From contig NZ_CP045496.1 of the NCBI RefSeq assembly GCF_015500075.1, positions 1,550,001-1,614,000 of the forward strand: DNA of 64,000 bases, given 5' to 3'. Made by a program: the position numbers and the translations under genes. The stretch is from Mesorhizobium sp. INR15 (lineage in GTDB: Bacteria; Pseudomonadota; Alphaproteobacteria; Rhizobiales; Rhizobiaceae). Below are positions 33,559 through 41,032 of the stretch, piece by piece; positions within the stretch are counted from its first letter, which is position 1; each line of letters begins with the position of its first letter. The notes beneath the pieces are model-generated. The model did no database searches, was not told where the DNA came from, and was given only the letters and a program-made list of their open reading frames with translations.

Positions 33559-33748
33559 CTGTTCAGGACCAGTGCGAGAACGAATGGACCTTGCTCATCC
33601 GCGGTTCACACCAAGGGGCGTACGGTCCCATCCGTCCACTCCCCGGCGGACGGCCATCTGTCGGGGAGTGCAGCTATCTTGCACAAATAGCCGCCAGCCC
33701 AACATGCAAGGGGTGCTGGGAGGAATGAGGCGTTGGTGTTTTCTGGAG
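33559..33748 (-). ncRNA. Candidate IS110 bridge-RNA region
   Basis: The 190-bp non-coding segment upstream of the transposase ATG is where IS110-group elements encode the bridge RNA that pairs with target and donor. On the minus strand it has hairpin potential: CTCCCCG pairs with CGGGGAG around a 16-nt loop, and an overlapping stem GTCCGC/GGAC competes with it. No promoter or exact RNA ends could be set. The assignment is by position and structure only. Confidence 0.4.
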
Positions 33749-33803
33749 CACCCCTCATCCGACCCCGCTTCGCGCGGCCACCTTCTCCCACAAGGGGAGA
33801 AGG
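33749..33803. repeat. Right arm of a RIME-like palindromic repeat
   Basis: The arm runs from CACCCCTCATCCGACCCCGC through CTTCGCGCGGCCACC to the outer TTCTCCCACAAGGGGAGAAG. It is the inverse of the left arm at 32497-32550. In the undisturbed repeat the two would be joined at their GATGAG/CTCATC ends. It lies only 9 bp before the 3' end of the WYL regulator on the opposite strand. Confidence 0.9.
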
Positions 33804-33812
33804 GAAGAACCC

Positions 33813-34532
33813 TCAGGTCCGAGCGGCGCGATCCGGCGCCATGCCGTAGTCCTCGCTGCGTTCTACCGCGCGGTAGAAGTCGGCGAGCTGCTTGCCGCGC
33901 TCCGGCTTGAAGATCCGGCCTGCAATGACCACCGAGGCGATGCGGTCGATGCGGAAGGCGCGGAAATCATCGCGCATCTCGCACCAGGCAACCAGCGTCC
34001 ACACTTTGCCCCAGAACCACAGGCCAAGCGGCCTGATGTCGCGCGCCGTGCCGCGTCCAGCCTCGTCGGAATAGTCGATGGTCAGCACCTGACGCTTCTC
34101 GACCGAGCGCTCGATCAGGTCGATCGCCTCGCGGGCGGCATCGCTCACCACCCACATCGGTGTGTGGATCTCGGTGCGGGCGATACGATCCTTCTCGGCG
34201 TCGGGCAGCACGGCGCCGATCTTGACCAGCGCTTCGTCGGCCGCGCGCGCCATGGCCGCACCGCCAAAGGCGCGCACCATGCGGGCGCCGGCGACCAGCG
34301 CCACGATCTCGTCACGCGTGAACATCAGCGGCGGAAGGTCGAAACCCTCCCTCATCATGTAGCCAACGCCAGCTTCGCCGTCGATCGGCACCCCGGTCGA
34401 CTGCAGGTCGGCGATATCGCGGTAGATGGTTCGCTCGGAAACCTCGAGCCACGTGCCCAGCTTCTGGGCGGTGACCAAACGGCCACCGCGCAGATGCTGC
34501 ACGATCTGGAAGAGCCTGTCGGCACGACGCAT
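33813..34532 (-). CDS. YafY-type WYL-domain regulator
   Basis: This 239-residue regulator has an N-terminal DeoR-like helix-turn-helix (RADRLFQIVQHLRGGRLVTA, QKLGTWLEVSERTIYRDIAD) and a WYL domain at about 125-225 (KRQVLTIDYSDEAGRGTARD, GLWFWGKVWTLVAWCEMRDD, FRAFRIDRI). WYL domains bind nucleic-acid or nucleotide ligands and mediate signal-dependent repression or activation. ATG 34532 gives the normal YafY length. It is downstream of two genes in the same direction and may be cotranscribed with the DJ-1/PfpI protein. Confidence 0.92.
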   Translation of the reverse strand: MRRADRLFQIVQHLRGGRLVTAQKLGTWLEVSERTIYRDIADLQSTGVPIDGEAGVGYMMREGFDLPPLMFTRDEIVALVAGARMVRAFGGAAMARAADEALVKIGAVLPDAEKDRIARTEIHTPMWVVSDAAREAIDLIERSVEKRQVLTIDYSDEAGRGTARDIRPLGLWFWGKVWTLVAWCEMRDDFRAFRIDRIASVVIAGRIFKPERGKQLADFYRAVERSEDYGMAPDRAART

Positions 34533-34617
34533 CGTATAGTCCCTCGGCGTTGCTTCTATGCATGTCTTTGCCCAAAACCGGGGCCCAAAACCGGATCCGA
34601 CTTTTGGGCGGCATGCA

Positions 34618-35025
34618 TTATGGGTCGAGCCCTTCGCGCTTGCGCTGCGCGGCGACAAATGCCGTGCCGAAGGACAGGTTTTTCGTTGTCGGCGTCTTCG
34701 CGTCGAGCACGCGCCAGAACGGCGCGACGTCGCTCAGCGCCATGCCGCGCTCGAGATCCTCGTTGGCGGCCTCGGCGACAGTGCGCAGATGATAGCCGAT
34801 GGTGACCGGACATGTCACTTCGGCACCATGTTCGATTGCAAGCGCGGTGCGCAGCGCACGAACATCCATATCCACGCCCTTGGGGATAGAGCGGATAAAG
34901 TCATCGACCTGGCGTGCGGTCGGCACCAGCATCGGCTGCCCCTCGACGACATCGCTCATCGTGCGCGGCGTCGGCCTGATGCCGTTGATGCCCGGTGCGT
35001 TCAGCCTGTCGTTCCAGCTTTTCAT
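34618..35025 (-). CDS. Conserved hypothetical protein
   Basis: This 135-residue protein starts MKSWNDRLNAPGINGIRPTP and has the well-conserved-looking motifs MLVPTARQVDDFIRSIPKGV, MDVRALRTALAIEHGAEVTC and TIGYHLRTVAEAANEDLERG, plus PFWRVLDA. I do not recognise a named domain. The PFWRV-type segment resembles the helix of methylated-DNA methyltransferase-like proteins (MGMT), but the catalytic PCHRV is missing. It is cytoplasmic. It lies 86 bp before the WYL regulator, in the same direction. Confidence 0.75.
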   Translation of the reverse strand: MKSWNDRLNAPGINGIRPTPRTMSDVVEGQPMLVPTARQVDDFIRSIPKGVDMDVRALRTALAIEHGAEVTCPVTIGYHLRTVAEAANEDLERGMALSDVAPFWRVLDAKTPTTKNLSFGTAFVAAQRKREGLDP

Positions 35026-35083
35026 CGACTACTTGTCCCGAAATCCCCTGTCAGTATTGCATGGGCCTCCTGACAGCATACTG

Positions 35084-35674
35084 TCAGGAGGCTGCGGCGT
35101 ATTCCTTGGCGAACATCGCGCGCATCTGGGTTAGATCGTTGCCCCTTTCCGGGTAGAGCGTTTCCAGGAACGCCAGTGCGAATGTGCCCGGCGCTGAACC
35201 CGGCGCGGAAACGATCGTGCCATCAGCCACCGCGTGCGCCACGTCCCGATAGTTCTGGTCGCCGGCGTAACCGGCCTCGTGCTGGTTGATCCAGTCGCGG
35301 CCATTGCTGGTGTGATTGGCATTGTCGAACAGGCCGGCGCGGGCCAGCGCCAGCGTTCCGGCGCAGATACCACCGACGACACCGCCTCGCGACGCCACCG
35401 CTGTCAGCAGGCCGGCTGCATCCGGCGGCGCCTTGCCGGCCCATTGGTCGGAGCCGATGACCGCGACGGCATCGAGATCGGTATTTTCATCGGCCTTGAC
35501 AGAGCGGTCGGGCATCAGCTTGAAACCGCTTATGCCGGTCACCGGCTTGCCGTCCGGTGTCAACGATACGGCGCGGGCGCCGAACCATTCAACGGCCGAG
35601 GCGGCCAGCAGGCCATATTCCCAGTCGGCGAAGCCTTCGATGAAAAGAAAGCCGATCGTCTTCTGTTTGGACAT
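35084..35674 (-). CDS. DJ-1/PfpI-family glutamine amidotransferase-like protein
   Basis: This 196-residue class I glutamine amidotransferase-like protein of the DJ-1/PfpI superfamily begins KTIGFLFIEGFADWEYGLLA and has the nucleophile elbow in VVGGICAGTLALARAGLFDN, with the reactive Cys in GGICAGT. The C-terminal half contains DGTIVSAPGSAPGTFALAFL. These proteins act as glyoxalases, deglycases, proteases or hydrolases; the reaction is not settled by sequence. ATG 35674 follows GGAGCAAGG; a start up to 27 bases upstream (35701 region) is also possible. Confidence 0.9.
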   Translation of the reverse strand: MSKQKTIGFLFIEGFADWEYGLLAASAVEWFGARAVSLTPDGKPVTGISGFKLMPDRSVKADENTDLDAVAVIGSDQWAGKAPPDAAGLLTAVASRGGVVGGICAGTLALARAGLFDNANHTSNGRDWINQHEAGYAGDQNYRDVAHAVADGTIVSAPGSAPGTFALAFLETLYPERGNDLTQMRAMFAKEYAAAS

Positions 35675-35818
35675 GCCTTGCTCCGTCTCAGTCATCATCA
35701 CTATCCTTTAGTCCGCCGCCAGTTCCGTCCTGCTTATCCAGGACCTGGCATCTGTTCAGATGCCGGGACTATTATCTGGGTTGCGCGGTTCTCTCGTCCA
35801 ACAGTCGCGCCCAAAAAA

Positions 35819-35986
35819 TCAATTGCGGCGCAAGTGGCGGCCTTCGTACATATCCGGCCAGCCGATGTCCTTGCGGATGTCCGCAGGCAAGGCATTGAGA
35901 AAACGCTGGGTGCGGATCTCGTTGCGGATCGTCCTGACCTTGCCGACATAGTGCTGCACGCCGCGCAAAATGGTGAAACCGTTCAT
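35819..35986 (-). CDS. DUF1127 small protein
   Basis: This 55-residue protein starts MNGFTILRGVQHYVGKVRTI and ends in a DUF1127-type motif: RFLNALPADIRKDIGWPDMY. Strong AGAGGAG precedes the ATG. It differs from the 31322 protein in its N terminus and in the W after DIG. By family, it is a small RNA-associated regulator. It is divergent from the AHSA1-like gene at 36198. Confidence 0.85.
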   Translation of the reverse strand: MNGFTILRGVQHYVGKVRTIRNEIRTQRFLNALPADIRKDIGWPDMYEGRHLRRN

Positions 35987-36197
35987 GGCTAGTCTCCTCT
36001 CTGTGAATGGAGGCACTATCGCATACCCCTCCTGACAGCAGTCTGTCAGGAGGGTGTCAGGTTCGCCGAACTTTCTTCAGCACTGGCGGCACCTCTTCTG
36101 TTGCCTTGCGAGGTGGCTAGGTGCCGCTTGTTGACAGCTTGATTTTCGGTCTTTACTTAACTTAATCGTTAAATACAGGAATGGCAGGTTGGATGCA

Positions 36198-36665
36198 ATG
36201 ATCCCGGCCACCGACAGAAGCAAAGCCCGTGGGCTGGCGCTGACGATCACCCGTGTTCTCAAGGCGCCACGCATGCTGGTCTACCGGATGTGGACGCAGC
36301 CGCACCACATGAAGCGCTGGCTGGGCCCGCCGGGCTATACGACCTTGTCCGCGCGAGTGGATCTGCGGGTGGGAGGGTTCTGGCGGACCCATTCGCGCAA
36401 GCACGACGGCACCGAGGTGGCCGAACAAGGCGTGTTCCGCCAGATCGTCGAGGCTGAACGGCTGGTCTTTACCCATGCCTGGGAAGAGGACGATGGCAGC
36501 CTCGGCCATGAAACGCTGGTGACCTTGACCTTCGTCGACGACGGCGACCGGACGATCATGACCTTCCACCAGGCGGACTTCCTGACAGCCGAGACCCGTG
36601 ACGGTCATTTGCAGGGCTGGGGCGAGAGTTTTGACATGCTGAAGGATTATCTGGATCATGGCTGA
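36198..36665 (+). CDS. AHSA1/SRPBCC-domain protein
   Basis: This 155-residue START/AHSA1-type protein contains LTITRVLKAPRMLVYRMWTQ, PHHMKRWLGPPGYTTLSARV, DLRVGGFWRTH and a Cys-poor C-terminal helix (HLQGWGESFDMLKDYLD). These are the classical AHSA1 features. The ATG at 36198 is preferred; a TTG at 36189 is in frame. The gene is separate from the other AHSA1 cluster at 27.1-28.2 kb. Function unknown; possible ligand-binding role. Confidence 0.88.
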   Translation: MIPATDRSKARGLALTITRVLKAPRMLVYRMWTQPHHMKRWLGPPGYTTLSARVDLRVGGFWRTHSRKHDGTEVAEQGVFRQIVEAERLVFTHAWEEDDGSLGHETLVTLTFVDDGDRTIMTFHQADFLTAETRDGHLQGWGESFDMLKDYLDHG

Positions 36666-36880
36666 CCTGGGGACCAACATCCTGAAAGGCCGCTGCTTCA
36701 TCGCGTTGGTGGCTGCGGACCGACGGTCCAGGCATGCAAGGATTGTTCACCGTAACGATCACTCAAGAGGCTTCATTGTTCACTTTCTTGCGACGAACTG
36801 TCGGGATTTGTGGTCTTCAGTAGCGGCGACGGCGTTCTGATATGGGGAGGGAACACTTCTCGGAAATCAGGGAGACGACC

Positions 36881-37834
36881 ATGAGCCTGCAACTGACCGG
36901 AATTCATCATCTGACCGCGATCACCGCCAATGCGCTGGGGAACCTGCACTTCTATACGCGCGTGCTGGGCCTTCGGCTGGTCAAGAAGACTGTGAACCAG
37001 GACGATACTTCCGCCTACCATCTGTTCTACGCCGATGGCGAAGCGACGCCTGGCAGCGATTTGACCTTCTTCGACTGGCCAGTCGGACCGGAACGGCGCG
37101 GCACGCACAGCATCATCCGCACAAGTCTCAGAGTCGCCAGCAGCGAAAGCCTTGTCTGGTGGAAGGAAAGGCTTGCGGGTGAGAATATCGTGACGGGAGA
37201 AATCGCCGACATCGGCGGCTATCCATCGCTGGATTTCGAGGATCCCGAGGGGCAGCGCCTGCGCCTCGTCAGCGATGGCGGCAAGGGCGACAGCCACCCC
37301 TGGGCGCAAAGCCCGGTGCCTGTCGAGCACCAGATCCGCGGGCTTGGGCCGATCGTCATCAGTGTCCCTGATATCACCAACACCGAAGCAGTGGTGACGC
37401 AGGTGATGAACATGCGCGAGGTGCGGAATTATGCCTCGCCGGACGGGCAGGGGCAGGTTCATGTCTTCGAAATGGGCGACGGCGGCCCGGCGGCGGAACT
37501 GCATGTCGCGGTCCAGCCAGGGCTGGCGACGGCGCGGCAAGGCGCCGGTGCAGTCCACCACGTTGCCTTCCGCGCGCCAGACCAGCAAACGCTGCATGAA
37601 TGGACGGCACGGCTGGCCGAATTCCGCTTGCCGTCAAGCGGCGAGGTGGAGCGCTACTATTTCCGCTCGCTCTATTTCCGCGAGCCGAACGGCATTCTGT
37701 TCGAGATTGCGACCGACGGGCCGGGCTTCACAGCCGACGAGCCGCTGGAAACACTCGGCGAAAGACTGGCCTTGCCGCCTTTCCTCGAGCCAAAGCGGGC
37801 CTCGATCGAAGCTGGCCTGAAGCCGCTTGTCTGA
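36881..37834 (+). CDS. VOC-family ring-cleaving dioxygenase-like protein
   Basis: This 317-residue two-repeat VOC protein has N-terminal GIHHLTAITANALGNLHFYT, LGLRLVKKTVNQDD and FEDPEGQRLRLV, and C-terminal AVHHVAFRAPDQQTLHEWTA and REPNGILFEIATDGPGF. The metal ligands (the His of HHLT and HHVA and the Glu of LFEIA) are present. Members of this subgroup (type LinE/YkcA-like) are extradiol dioxygenase-like; a ring-cleaving substrate is inferred, not proven. The ATG at 36881 has GGGAG upstream. A hairpin follows the stop. Confidence 0.88.
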   Translation: MSLQLTGIHHLTAITANALGNLHFYTRVLGLRLVKKTVNQDDTSAYHLFYADGEATPGSDLTFFDWPVGPERRGTHSIIRTSLRVASSESLVWWKERLAGENIVTGEIADIGGYPSLDFEDPEGQRLRLVSDGGKGDSHPWAQSPVPVEHQIRGLGPIVISVPDITNTEAVVTQVMNMREVRNYASPDGQGQVHVFEMGDGGPAAELHVAVQPGLATARQGAGAVHHVAFRAPDQQTLHEWTARLAEFRLPSSGEVERYYFRSLYFREPNGILFEIATDGPGFTADEPLETLGERLALPPFLEPKRASIEAGLKPLV

Positions 37835-37841
37835 GCGAGCC

Positions 37842-37872
37842 AAAGTGCCGGCGCTGATCAGCGCCGGCATGT
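37842..37872 (+). terminator. Hairpin terminator after the VOC gene
   Basis: The perfect palindrome GTGCCGGCGCTGATCAGCGC followed by CGGCAT forms a strong stem with loop GATC. The next bases, GTTCTTCC, are only moderately T-rich. It is 8 bp after the VOC gene stop. Confidence 0.8.
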
Positions 37873-37963
37873 TCTTCCAGGGGTGAAGCTCTTGAAGAGG
37901 TCAGCGGCGCGCCTTGACACGCATGTGCTTTGACAGCCGACCGCGATACTGGTCAAAGGCGGC

Positions 37964-38125
37964 ATGTCGAAACTCCTCGCGCTCGTCATCATCGCCATGA
38001 TGGCCATCCAGCTGATCAAGCCGCTCGGCTGGCCGGGGCTGAAGCGGCGCAGCGACTTCTGGAAGCTGGCGCTGCTGGCGATGGCGGCGATATCGATTAC
38101 AGCGGTGCTGGGGCACTGGACGTAG
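37964..38125 (+). CDS. Small two-TM membrane protein
   Basis: This 53-residue protein starts MSKLLALVIIAMMAIQLIKP and ends KLALLAMAAISITAVLGHWT. It has two hydrophobic segments (residues 3-18 and 34-50) linked by a positive loop GWPGLKRRSDFWK, so it is a small inner-membrane protein with both termini on one side. AAAGG lies at good spacing from the ATG. It is convergent with the SGNH hydrolase gene, with 16 bp between the stops. I do not recognise the family. Confidence 0.7.
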   Translation: MSKLLALVIIAMMAIQLIKPLGWPGLKRRSDFWKLALLAMAAISITAVLGHWT

Positions 38126-38141
38126 GCAGAGAGCTTGCGGC

Positions 38142-38891
38142 CTACTCGGCGATCACCCACCCGACAAGATGCTCGGCCCAGGCCCGGTAGCCGGCCTCGG
38201 AAGCGTGGAATCCGTCCGAGGAAAAGCCGGCCTCGGGGTCGGTGATCGGCAGGCGTGGGGCCGGAACCGCGCCGCGTTCCAGGCAAAGGCGCTCGCCCAT
38301 GCGGTTCATCTCGACGGCGCGGATTTCGAGGATCTTGCCAAGCAGGTTCGGCATTGCCGGCGCCTGCGTGAACTCCAGCACCGGCGACCAGACGATGCGC
38401 GCCTCCGGCCATCTGGCGCGCAGCGCGTAAAGCAGGCCGCCGAACTCCTTCTTGAAACGCGGGACCGAGTGAAAATTCTTGGTGTCGTTGGTGCCGATGG
38501 CTAGCACGATATGCGTCCATGGATCGGCCGAGAGGTTGGGCAGCACGTGGTCGCGAATCTGGCCTGATGTCGCCGAGTTGAAGCCCGCCGCCCGCCAGCG
38601 CACGGCACGGCCGGTGCGCCGCGCGATCAGGCCGGCGAGTTGCGCGGCGAGCCCGTTCTCGGAATTGCCGATGCCAACCGAAGCGGCGGAGGAATCACCC
38701 AGGACCAGCAGCGAGATATCAGGCGCCTTGCCGGCGAGGTCGTGCATGACCGGGCCTTGTGCCGGCAGCATGCGCGTGGTGCGGCGGCGCACGCCCAGTC
38801 CCTGCCAGATATAGACCGGGAAGGCGAGCCAGGTGAGGAAGGCGAGAAAGCGCTGCACGGCGAACACCTCGAAGACGAGAGCGACGTGCAC
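38142..38891 (-). CDS. SGNH/GDSL-family hydrolase
   Basis: This 249-residue esterase-like protein has an N-terminal hydrophobic segment (FLAFLTWLAFPVYIWQGLGV) that may anchor it in the membrane. The SGNH blocks follow: block I SLLVLGDSSAASVGIG with the nucleophilic Ser, block II with Gly-rich GFNSATSGQI, block III IGTNDTKNF and block V SSDGFHASEAGYRAWAE with the catalytic Asp-His. It hydrolyses esters or acetyl groups, maybe of envelope polysaccharides or lipids. Start ATG at 38891. Confidence 0.88.
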   Translation of the reverse strand: MHVALVFEVFAVQRFLAFLTWLAFPVYIWQGLGVRRRTTRMLPAQGPVMHDLAGKAPDISLLVLGDSSAASVGIGNSENGLAAQLAGLIARRTGRAVRWRAAGFNSATSGQIRDHVLPNLSADPWTHIVLAIGTNDTKNFHSVPRFKKEFGGLLYALRARWPEARIVWSPVLEFTQAPAMPNLLGKILEIRAVEMNRMGERLCLERGAVPAPRLPITDPEAGFSSDGFHASEAGYRAWAEHLVGWVIAE

Positions 38892-38924
38892 TTAGCGCAA
38901 GTTGCGGCGCAGGTGAACGGTGCC

Positions 38925-39662
38925 CTAGGGGCAATCGTCATCTGGTAGCGAGCGATTTCCGTATTCATCGTGCAGTCGCACCCAGTCCAAAAGGGTCTTG
39001 TAGGGGCCGGTCTCGTCGCGGCCCTTGGGCGCCATATCGAGATACTGATAGGCGCCGATCAGCTGTTCGCTGCCACGGGCGCGCGACATGAAGGTCAGGA
39101 AGACGTCGCCGTTCGCGTCTTTGCAGAACACGGTGGTGCCCGGCAGGTCCTTCGATTTCAATTTGCGCGTTTCGAAATTGTAGACGGCATCGCCCGATGC
39201 GATCTGCTTGTCGGTGAAGGACACCTGCATGTCGAAGTTGAAGTCCGAGGCATAGGACGACGCCCAGTCGAACTTCCAGCCCATGCGCTCCTTGTAAGGC
39301 AACAACTCGGCGAGCGGTGCCCGCGAAATCGCGACCAGCGACACGTCGTGATGCCTCAGATGCTGATTGGCGCCATCGATATGATCGGCGAGAAACGCGC
39401 AGGTTTCGCAGTGGTGGGTCGAGCCCGGCCCGAACACGAAATGACAGACGATCAGCTGGCTGCGGTCCGCGAACAGTTCGGCCAGTTTCTTCGGCCCTCG
39501 CTCGGTGTCGAAGACGTAGTCTTTACGCATTCTCAGCCAGGGCAATTCGCGCCGCTCAGCGGCGACGCGGTCGCGAAATCGCGTCAGTTCCTTCTCGCGA
39601 GCTAGGTGCGCCTTATGCGCCTCGAACCAGTCTTCGCGCGAAACGGCCTTGGTGCGATGCAT
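38925..39662 (-). CDS. DUF899 thioredoxin-like protein
   Basis: This 245-residue protein of the DUF899 thioredoxin-like family has WFEAHKAHLAREKELTRFRD and LVAISRAPLAELLPYKERMG. Its characteristic motif is GSTHHCETCAFLADHIDGAN with the CETC pair, followed by FDWASSYASDFNFDMQVSFT. The CxxC in this family is thought to have a redox role similar to thioredoxin. The ATG at 39660-39662 gives the family length; a longer frame exists upstream. Both neighbouring genes on the minus strand are separate. An aldolase terminator lies 118 bp upstream. Confidence 0.9.
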   Translation of the reverse strand: MHRTKAVSREDWFEAHKAHLAREKELTRFRDRVAAERRELPWLRMRKDYVFDTERGPKKLAELFADRSQLIVCHFVFGPGSTHHCETCAFLADHIDGANQHLRHHDVSLVAISRAPLAELLPYKERMGWKFDWASSYASDFNFDMQVSFTDKQIASGDAVYNFETRKLKSKDLPGTTVFCKDANGDVFLTFMSRARGSEQLIGAYQYLDMAPKGRDETGPYKTLLDWVRLHDEYGNRSLPDDDCP

Positions 39663-39779
39663 GAACTTCTCCCTCTCTTCATCCCAAGGACGTATGGGAC
39701 GGACGAAAACCGACATCGCAGCCGCTAGCGCCGGAGAGGAAATAAGGATGCCGGGGCTTCTTCCCAAGCCCCCACAGAG

Positions 39780-39806
39780 AAAACCCGGGCAAGTGGCCCG
39801 GGTTTT
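39780..39806 (-). terminator. Intrinsic terminator after the class I aldolase
   Basis: The stem AAAACCCGGGC/GCCCGGGTTTT has 11 perfect base pairs with a 5-nt loop. On the minus strand it is followed by TTTTCTCTG. It ends the tkt-gap-pgk-aldolase region and may work in both directions. Confidence 0.9.
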
Positions 39807-39830
39807 GAAGAAAGACAGAAAGATTTGCTC

Positions 39831-40856
39831 TCAGGCGGCCTTTTCCAGGCTTGCTTGCCATTTCCCCAGCGCGGCCAGATGGTTCATGTGGGCGCGGTGG
39901 GTGAAAGCAGCCTGACCGGCGGCGACGTTGGCCGCCTTGCCGGCCCACGCCTTCTGCGGCGCCGCCTGCAGCGCGCGGCCATAGGAGAAGGTCAGTTTCC
40001 AAGGATGCGGGCCGATGGCATTGATGGCGTTGAGGTTGGCGGTTGCTTCCTCATCCGATTGTCCGCCCGACAGGAAGGCGATGCCGCCGATGGCCGCCGG
40101 CACGGTTTCGCGGAACAGCTTGATGGTCTTTTCGGCGACTTCCTCCGGGCTGTCGGTCTTGCCCGATTTCTTGCCCGATATGACCATGTTCGGCTTCAGG
40201 ATGGTGCCTTCCAGCACGACACGGGCCGCGTAGAGCTCCTCATAGAGCTTCAGCAGCGTCGCCTTTGAGACCTCAAAGCAGGTGTCGATGCCGTGGGCAC
40301 CGTCCATAAGCACTTCCGGCTCGACGATCGGCACGATGCCGGCCTCCTGGCAAAGCGCTGCATAGCGGGCGAGCGCATGCGTGTTCGAGGCGATCGAATT
40401 GGCCGAGGGCACGCCCTTGCCGGTGTCGATGTCGATCACCGCGCGCCATTTGGCGAAGCGGGCGCCGAGCTTGTAATAGTCGGCAAGGCGCTCGCGCAAT
40501 CCGTCGAGACCCTCGGTGATGGTGTCGCCGGGAAAGCCGGCCAGGGGCTTGGCGCCGGCATCGACCTTGATGCCGGGGATGGCGCCCGCGGCCTTGATGA
40601 TGTCGACCAGGGGCGTGCCGTCGGCCGCCTTCTGGCGAATGGTTTCGTCGTAGAGGATGACGCCGGAAATATACTTCGTCATAGCCTCCTTGGCGCGGAA
40701 CATCATCTCGCGATAGTCGCGCCGGCTGTCGGCGGTCGATTCGACGCCGATGACGTCAAAGCGCTTCTTGATGGTGCCGGAGCTCTCGTCGGCGGCGAGC
40801 AGGCCTTTGCCGCCGCCCACGATCGCGGCGGCAATGTCTTCGAGACGTTCGCTCAT
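39831..40856 (-). CDS. Fructose-bisphosphate aldolase, class I
   Basis: This 341-residue class I (Schiff-base) aldolase has the pattern MSERLEDIAAAIVGGGKGLL, AADESSGTIKKRFDVIGVES and the active-site lysine K221 in GTILKPNMVISGKKSG. It splits fructose-1,6-bisphosphate to DHAP and GAP. Class I enzymes need no metal. The ATG at 40856 is used. It is the last gene of the central-carbon block (tkt, gap, pgk, aldolase). In rhizobia this enzyme is usual for gluconeogenic growth. Confidence 0.95.
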   Translation of the reverse strand: MSERLEDIAAAIVGGGKGLLAADESSGTIKKRFDVIGVESTADSRRDYREMMFRAKEAMTKYISGVILYDETIRQKAADGTPLVDIIKAAGAIPGIKVDAGAKPLAGFPGDTITEGLDGLRERLADYYKLGARFAKWRAVIDIDTGKGVPSANSIASNTHALARYAALCQEAGIVPIVEPEVLMDGAHGIDTCFEVSKATLLKLYEELYAARVVLEGTILKPNMVISGKKSGKTDSPEEVAEKTIKLFRETVPAAIGGIAFLSGGQSDEEATANLNAINAIGPHPWKLTFSYGRALQAAPQKAWAGKAANVAAGQAAFTHRAHMNHLAALGKWQASLEKAA

Positions 40857-41032
40857 TCTGCTTCTCCTCAAGGGGTCTGTTCCGCGCTTAACGGAACTCT
40901 ACCGCCAAAGGAATGGCATCGGAAAGCTCGAATCGATTGAAAGTCGCGGCCTCCCTTGGCCGCTCTCCTTGTGTTGATCGGGCTGCCTGTTCTGGGCCGC
41001 CAGCCAACCGTTTCCGTGTATCTGCAAAATGC

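Larger units (their letters stand above)
32551..33748 (-). mobile_element. IS110-family insertion in a palindromic repeat
   Basis: About 1.2 kb separate the two arms of a RIME-like repeat, and the only gene in it is an intact IS110-type transposase on the minus strand. There are no terminal inverted repeats or clear target duplication, as usual in this family. The non-coding part upstream of the transposase is about 190 bp and the downstream part only about 15 bp, the layout of the IS110 group proper rather than IS1111. Ends are placed only to within a few bases from the repeat arms. Confidence 0.9.

Noticed and set aside
36157..36172. CtrA box upstream of the AHSA1-like gene
   Set aside because: Three TTAA motifs occur, but none is in N7 spacing, so the match is not convincing.
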